From CALAMC01 sp964459465 (GTDB lineage: Bacteria > Zixibacteria > MSB-5A5 > GN15 > PGXB01): 64,000 nucleotides of DNA. The position numbers and the translations under genes are program-made. The DNA lies in the NCBI GenBank assembly GCA_964459465.1, contig CAYWLR010000004.1, forward strand, positions 99,646-163,645. The letters run 5' to 3'. Numbering within the stretch: the first letter of the stretch is position 1; every line of letters begins with the position of its first letter. Positions 60,332 through 64,000 of the stretch are shown piece after piece. The notes under the pieces are model-generated. The model was not told where the DNA came from, ran no database searches, and saw only the letters and a list, made by a program, of their open reading frames with translations.

Positions 60332-61204
60332 TTATTTCCCGGCCGTCGGCCGGTTGTTGTTTTCCGAAGCAATGATTCTCTTGCCATAATTTATATCCTG
60401 CGGCGGGGGCGGCGGCGCCAGCTGCGGATTATCCGCGTCCACCTGATATGCCCACTCGAATTCCACCCAGCCGTCATCGTAATCGGCATAATTGACCCGC
60501 ATCTTGGCATAATGATTGTGCGCCCAGATCACGAACGTGTGCCCCTCGATTATCTCCTGCCAGCCGACATATGACCAACCCGTATCCGGCGCGAACGAAA
60601 TTTCTTCAAAATTACTCGTGAACCCCATGTCCTGAATATAGACATTGGTGTTGGCCGCATTCAAAAAGTACGTTTCCAATCCGCCGTCGAAATCGATAAA
60701 AACGTCCGTGTTGGGATGATTCCACGGCAGCACCAATTGCGTGCTTAAATCAAAACCCGCGGTCAACGCATTGGTCTCCATATCGGTTATGATCAGCCCC
60801 GCCCCCTCCGGACGCGGTGTATCATAAACCAGTTCATATGACAATTCCGATTCCTCGCCGTCCAGACCATAAGTCGTCACGGCATACCAGTATGTATGCC
60901 CATTGAGGACATTGTAATCGGTATAATCTTCATAAACGCTGATATCGAAATAAGACAGTACCGTATCATAAAGATAATATTGACTGCCTCCGTCGGTGTT
61001 TCTCCAGATACGATAGAAGCGGAGATTGTCATATTCCACCGGCAACCAGAACAGGCGTATCTCGCCGTTACCCGTAACGGAAAATACATTCTGCGGACGT
61101 TGCGGTGTCCCATAATCGGCCACGATTATCCGTTCATCGTCTTCGCAACCGGCCGCAAACACAACAACCCCCGCCATAAGAACCAAGACTATTAATCTTT
61201 TCAT
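60332..61204 (-). CDS. Exported lipoprotein with fibronectin-III-like domain
   Basis: The 290-aa product has a lipobox near residue 20 (VVVFAAGC). One Fn3-like domain follows (TPQRPQNVFSVTGNGEIRLF, FYRIWRNTDGG, YWYAVTTYGLDGEES). The C-terminal beta domain of about 140 residues is unassigned. First of two co-oriented surface-protein genes, 140 bp after the sigma-54 regulator. A near-consensus -24 element lies upstream. Confidence 0.8.
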   Translation of the reverse strand: MKRLIVLVLMAGVVVFAAGCEDDERIIVADYGTPQRPQNVFSVTGNGEIRLFWLPVEYDNLRFYRIWRNTDGGSQYYLYDTVLSYFDISVYEDYTDYNVLNGHTYWYAVTTYGLDGEESELSYELVYDTPRPEGAGLIITDMETNALTAGFDLSTQLVLPWNHPNTDVFIDFDGGLETYFLNAANTNVYIQDMGFTSNFEEISFAPDTGWSYVGWQEIIEGHTFVIWAHNHYAKMRVNYADYDDGWVEFEWAYQVDADNPQLAPPPPPQDINYGKRIIASENNNRPTAGK

Positions 61205-61235
61205 ATTTCTCTCCTTTTTTCTGACAAAATATAAA

Positions 61236-61251
61236 TCAAATGCCGTGCCAA
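61236..61251 (-). promoter_or_regulatory. Possible sigma-54 promoter of the lipoprotein operon (imperfect -12)
   Basis: The minus strand reads TTGGCACGGCATTTGA: a perfect -24 (GG at 61249-61248) but GA instead of GC at the -12. None of the activator sites seen in the other three promoters is present in the 140-bp gap. Confidence 0.3.
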
Positions 61252-61344
61252 CAACACAACACCATGAATCACAACAAGATAAACAAGAGAATGAAATTCA
61301 GATAAGCACAAAAAATGTTCAATCAAACATGAAAACGCACCGAT

Positions 61345-62691
61345 TTAGGAGCCTTTTTCGATTCCGTATTCTTTGATTTTTGTTCGCAATGTATTGCGAT
61401 GTATCCCCAGAACTTCGGCTGTCTGTCCCAGATTCCAGTCCATACGTTCCAGCATCCGGCGGATATGCCGGCTTTCCAGCTCGGCCAATTTTTCGATATT
61501 TTCGGAAACCGGCGCCTCCGTTATTGCCAATCCCGGCAAATCTCCTTTATCAATAACATCGCCCCGGCATAATACTACCGCCCGCTCAATGACATTTTGC
61601 AGTTCCCGCACGTTGCCCGGCCAGGAATATGCATTCAACGCCGCCGCCGCACCCGACGTAAAGCCCGATATCTTCTTGCCCAGACGCCCCGTAAAATCGG
61701 CCAGAAATTTCTGGCCCAACAGAAGAATATCTCCGGGACGTTCCACGAGCGGCGGCAACGGGATCGTGACCACATTTATCCGATAGTACAAATCTTCCCG
61801 AAACTTGCCCTCTGCAATCCATTGCTTAAGATCCCGGTTGGTGGCCGCGACTACCCGCACATTCAGCGCGACACTGTCCTCCGACCCCAGGCGTTCCACA
61901 TTCTTGTCTTCAAGCACCCGCAATAGCTTGGCCTGCATCGTCGGCGGCATATCCCCGATTTCATCCAGAAACAACGTCCCGCCATCGGCGATTTCGAATT
62001 TACCCAGTCTGCGCTTGATCGCCCCAGTGAATGCCCCTTTTTCGTGCCCGAAAAGCTCCGATTCCAGAAGCGTCTCCGGGATCGCCGCACAGTTGACAGG
62101 CACAAACCGGCCCTCCTTGCGCGGCGACAGCGCGTGCAACGCCCGCGCCGCCAGTTCCTTGCCGGTTCCCGACGCCCCCGTTATGAGCACTGTCGTATCC
62201 CCCGGCGCCGCCAGATTTATAAGTTCTATCGCCTTCTTGATGGCCGGCGACTGCCCGATTAGCTCCCCGCCGCCGAACCGCTCCCTGACCGTCTCATTGA
62301 GAATCTGATTATCCAATATCAGGCGATGTTGCTCGGCGGCTTTCATTAGATTAAGCAGAAGCTCTTCCAGTTCCACCGGCTTGGTCTGATAATGGCACGC
62401 TCCCGCCTTCATGGCATCGACCGCCGTCTCCACCGACCCAAACGCCGTCAGCACAATTATCTGCACCAACGGATTGAGCTCCCGAAGCCGCCCGATCAAC
62501 TCGATGCCGCCCATCCCCGGCATTTTCATATCGACCACCGCTACCGGCGCCAGAAATGAGGCATACTTTTCGAGCGCCTCCTCGCCGGACCCTGCCTGCA
62601 CAATCTCGAAATTCTTCTTGGCCAGATACCCCGCCAGCATCTGACACTGCGCGGCCTCGTCATCGACAATCAAAAGTTTGGTCGGATTCAT
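61345..62691 (-). CDS. Sigma-54-dependent response regulator (NtrC/AtoC type)
   Basis: The 448-aa protein has a receiver domain (LLIVDDEAAQ, phospho-Asp in VAVVDMKMPG, then LTAFGS and conserved Lys in YQTKPVE). The AAA+ domain has GASGTGKELAARALH, ESELFGHEKGAFTGA (the sigma-54 contact loop) and GTLFLDEIGDMP. A Fis-type HTH ends the protein (DWNLGQTAEVLGIHRNTLRTKI). ATG 62691 is preferred to TTG 62700. It could activate the three sigma-54 promoters described here, but nothing in the sequence proves that. Confidence 0.95.
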   Translation of the reverse strand: MNPTKLLIVDDEAAQCQMLAGYLAKKNFEIVQAGSGEEALEKYASFLAPVAVVDMKMPGMGGIELIGRLRELNPLVQIIVLTAFGSVETAVDAMKAGACHYQTKPVELEELLLNLMKAAEQHRLILDNQILNETVRERFGGGELIGQSPAIKKAIELINLAAPGDTTVLITGASGTGKELAARALHALSPRKEGRFVPVNCAAIPETLLESELFGHEKGAFTGAIKRRLGKFEIADGGTLFLDEIGDMPPTMQAKLLRVLEDKNVERLGSEDSVALNVRVVAATNRDLKQWIAEGKFREDLYYRINVVTIPLPPLVERPGDILLLGQKFLADFTGRLGKKISGFTSGAAAALNAYSWPGNVRELQNVIERAVVLCRGDVIDKGDLPGLAITEAPVSENIEKLAELESRHIRRMLERMDWNLGQTAEVLGIHRNTLRTKIKEYGIEKGS

Positions 62692-62728
62692 ATCGCCCAA
62701 AATACCCGCAAATAAATCGGATAGCCAT

Positions 62729-62760
62729 AAAAAAATGCCCTCCTGCTATCGGCATTTTTT
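62729..62760 (-). terminator. AT-flanked hairpin, probably a bidirectional terminator
   Basis: AAAAAATGCC and GGCATTTTTT pair around an 11-nt loop; a T run follows on both strands. It lies between the barrel gene and the sigma-54 regulator. Confidence 0.6.
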
Positions 62761-62766
62761 ACGTTG

Positions 62767-62809
62767 CGTCGGGTGCTGGTCCTGACGAAGTCGGGAATGT
62801 CACCCGACG
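62767..62809. repeat. Nested palindrome (REP-like)
   Basis: Outer arms are CGTCGGGTG and CACCCGACG. Inner arms are TCCTGAC and GTCGGGA (one wobble) around GAA. It is placed exactly between two terminators. Confidence 0.6.
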
Positions 62810-62821
62810 GTTTCCTTGTAC

Positions 62822-62852
62822 AAAAAAATGCCCTCTCCATGGGAAAGGGCAT
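62822..62852 (-). terminator. Intrinsic terminator of the outer-membrane protein gene
   Basis: ATGCCCT and AGGGCAT enclose a CCCATGG core, followed by seven T on the minus strand, 20 nt after the stop. Confidence 0.85.
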
Positions 62853-62872
62853 CTCAAACCTTTTTGTTATCC

Positions 62873-63508
62873 TCATTCGGGGCCAAAAAAGACGTTCACT
62901 CCGGCGCGAATGTTTATATAATTAACATTATCCGCCAGCTTGAATTCCTCGCCGCCGTAATCACCCTTGGCATCCTTGAGCATATCCATTTGATAGCCCA
63001 GCTCAAGAAATATGCCGCCAAAGTCGGCCGTGTAATAAAGCGCTCCGACATGCAGCCCCAAATTCAAAGCCGGGTCATAGGATAATTCCCGAAGAACATT
63101 TTTGTCCGGCCCGATCCAGGTCGCAAATTTCGGCCAAACCCCTCCGGCGGAAACCTTGACATACGGTTCAAAATTCGATTCCCCGACAAAACTATACTTG
63201 CCATAAACCCCGGCGTTGTACAGCCGGTAATTCAGGCTATAATCCTCGACTCCGAACTGGGTATAGTCGAAATATATCCCCGCGCATATTTTTTCCGTGA
63301 AATAATAACCGCTGGCCAGACCCAAATTGAATCCCATTTCGGCTCCGAGAGTGTCATTCCAGTCGGACAGCGACCCGCTGGGTAGCGACAACCCGCCGAA
63401 CGCCACCACTTCGAAACTCCGCCATTTTTCGTCGTCGTCCTGTGAAAATGCGGAAACAGCCAGAGCCAGTATCAGCATTAAAACCAGAAACCCAGATTTT
63501 TTATTCAT
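62873..63508 (-). CDS. Outer-membrane beta-barrel protein (OmpW/OmpA-barrel-like)
   Basis: The 211-aa product has a signal peptide (NKKSGFLVLMLILALAVSAF), then about eight amphipathic strands (SFEVVAFGGLSLPSGSLSDW, LGLASGYYFTEKICAGIYFDY). It ends YINIRAGVNVFFGPE with a penultimate aromatic pair. Size and pattern fit an eight-stranded barrel with no periplasmic domain. ATG 63508 is chosen with GAGGG 7 nt upstream. Own terminator at 62822. Confidence 0.8.
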   Translation of the reverse strand: MNKKSGFLVLMLILALAVSAFSQDDDEKWRSFEVVAFGGLSLPSGSLSDWNDTLGAEMGFNLGLASGYYFTEKICAGIYFDYTQFGVEDYSLNYRLYNAGVYGKYSFVGESNFEPYVKVSAGGVWPKFATWIGPDKNVLRELSYDPALNLGLHVGALYYTADFGGIFLELGYQMDMLKDAKGDYGGEEFKLADNVNYINIRAGVNVFFGPE

Positions 63509-63710
63509 TACCTCGCCCTCGAATATATACACATAACTCTTTTTTCATTTTTACCGGCTTCAGACCGTACCCGCCGACTCCGAATCCGGATTAAGCCCTG
63601 AATTAATCACTTCTTAGACGTTTTGTCAACCGCTTTGTGAAATTAAGTTTAACCGGCCTGATACGAATGCATCTCCTGCGCCACACCCCGCCCCGAATCC
63701 TTTGACGTGC

Positions 63711-63760
63711 GCCGCCGGGGTGCCCCGCCGCCCGCAGGTTCTGAATTCTTATGAAGAATC
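63711..63760. repeat. Possible divergent third copy of the two-hairpin repeat
   Basis: CCGCAGG...CTGAATTCTTATGAAGAATC keeps the order of copies A and B (46121, 47856) and a perfect ATTCTT/AAGAAT stem. Primary identity is low. The 492 bp from 63509 to 64000 hold no gene I can support. Confidence 0.35.
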
Positions 63761-63820
63761 GTAGTGGGATTATTTCCTGGGTGCCCTATCCTCTTCTCTT
63801 GTCATCCCCGCCTTTTTAAT

Positions 63821-63849
63821 TGTCATCCCGGACTTGATCCGGGATCCAG
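63821..63849. repeat. Dispersed-type palindromic repeat unit
   Basis: GTCATCCCGGACTTGATCCG followed by GGATCCAG has ATCCCGG/CCGGGAT arms. The same motif is a well-known dispersed intergenic repeat in many bacteria. A second GTCATCCC start occurs 21 bp upstream (63801). A GTCACGC/GCGTGAC hairpin follows at 63871-63893. Confidence 0.6.
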
Positions 63850-64000
63850 TTCTTTGTCATAGTAAAGTAGGTCACGCTGACTTGCGGCGTGACGCCTTAT
63901 TCTCAATACAATTTCACTATCAACTTTGTAGCGTGCCCTCCACAACTTGTAACCCACCCGCTATGAAAAAAGTCAAATGCTTTTCAGGGGATGGGCCATC

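Noticed and set aside
61386..61412. Ten-base match to the copy 2 activator dyad and a CGCAAT/ATTGCG palindrome
   Set aside because: Both lie in the conserved HTH coding sequence of the sigma-54 regulator and are about 150 bp from the imperfect promoter; the match is best explained by coding constraint.
63962..64000. ATG open frame running off the window end
   Set aside because: Only 12 codons visible, no ribosome site, and located in a repeat-rich gap.
1..64000. tRNA, rRNA, CRISPR array, insertion sequence or prophage
   Set aside because: No cloverleaf, rRNA core sequence, regularly spaced repeats, transposase or phage protein was recognised in any gap.

Overview
The window reads as one chromosomal segment of a Gram-negative-type bacterium of the FCB (Fibrobacteres-Chlorobi-Bacteroidetes) assemblage. 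My best guess is candidate phylum Zixibacteria or a close relative. This is inferred from the gene set, not from a marker search: an alternative Bacteroidetes-type GlmU, dockerin-ended secreted proteins, a secreted M6 protease with an FlgD-like/type A sorting C-terminus, an MXAN_6640-type protease, a PilM-PilN fusion, outer-membrane barrels and a CIRCE/HrcA heat-shock operon. I saw no rRNA, tRNA, CRISPR array, prophage or transposase. Non-shadow genes fill about 95% of the sequence.

Layout: 1-5.3 kb (-) is a sugar operon (QueT transporter, alternative GlmU, GalT, GlgA, GT-C enzyme cut by the window edge). 5.4-7.0 kb (-) holds two WYL-type regulators. 7.2-12.6 kb (+) encodes exported proteins behind two sigma-54 promoters. 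12.7-16.6 kb (-) has a zinc ribbon, an MXAN_6640-type protease with dockerin, and a BamA-like barrel. 16.8-24.6 kb (+) is a type IV pilus / type II secretion operon. 24.6-27 kb (-) has a rhodanese-MauE pair, a 62-aa unknown gene with a long structured leader, and a coiled-coil membrane protein. 27-38.5 kb (-) is a nine-gene surface or protein glycosylation operon. 38.6-42.7 kb (-) is ribD-ribE-ribBA-ribH-nusB under an FMN riboswitch. 42.8-44.8 kb (-) is a GAF protein with a dead histidine-kinase remnant. 45.1 kb (+) is a lipoprotein with a third sigma-54 promoter. 46.2-47.7 kb (-) is a seven-repeat propeller-dockerin protein between direct repeats. 47.9-58.5 kb (-) runs hrcA-grpE-dnaK-dnaJ-prmA-rsmE-pilD-kinase-efp-rnhC behind a promoter with a CIRCE operator. 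58.5-63.5 kb (-) carries exported proteins and a sigma-54 response regulator. The last 0.5 kb is repeat-rich and gene-free.

How the parts fit: three unlinked + strand transcription units for exported or surface proteins share one promoter design. Each has a GG-N10-GC sigma-54 promoter, an ATCCCATT site about 40 bp upstream of the GG, and a TATGGG-N6-CCCATA-type dyad a further 41, 42 or 52 bp upstream. This looks like an undescribed sigma-54 regulon controlling exported proteins; the window also encodes a sigma-54 activator, though nothing ties it to these sites. The prepilin peptidase needed by the pilus operon lies about 30 kb away, downstream of the heat-shock genes. The other notable object is the small transcription unit at 25.67-26.22 kb: a good sigma-70 promoter, a leader of about 240 nt with two long inverted repeats and an orphan perfect Shine-Dalgarno, a 62-aa protein I do not recognise, and an intrinsic terminator.
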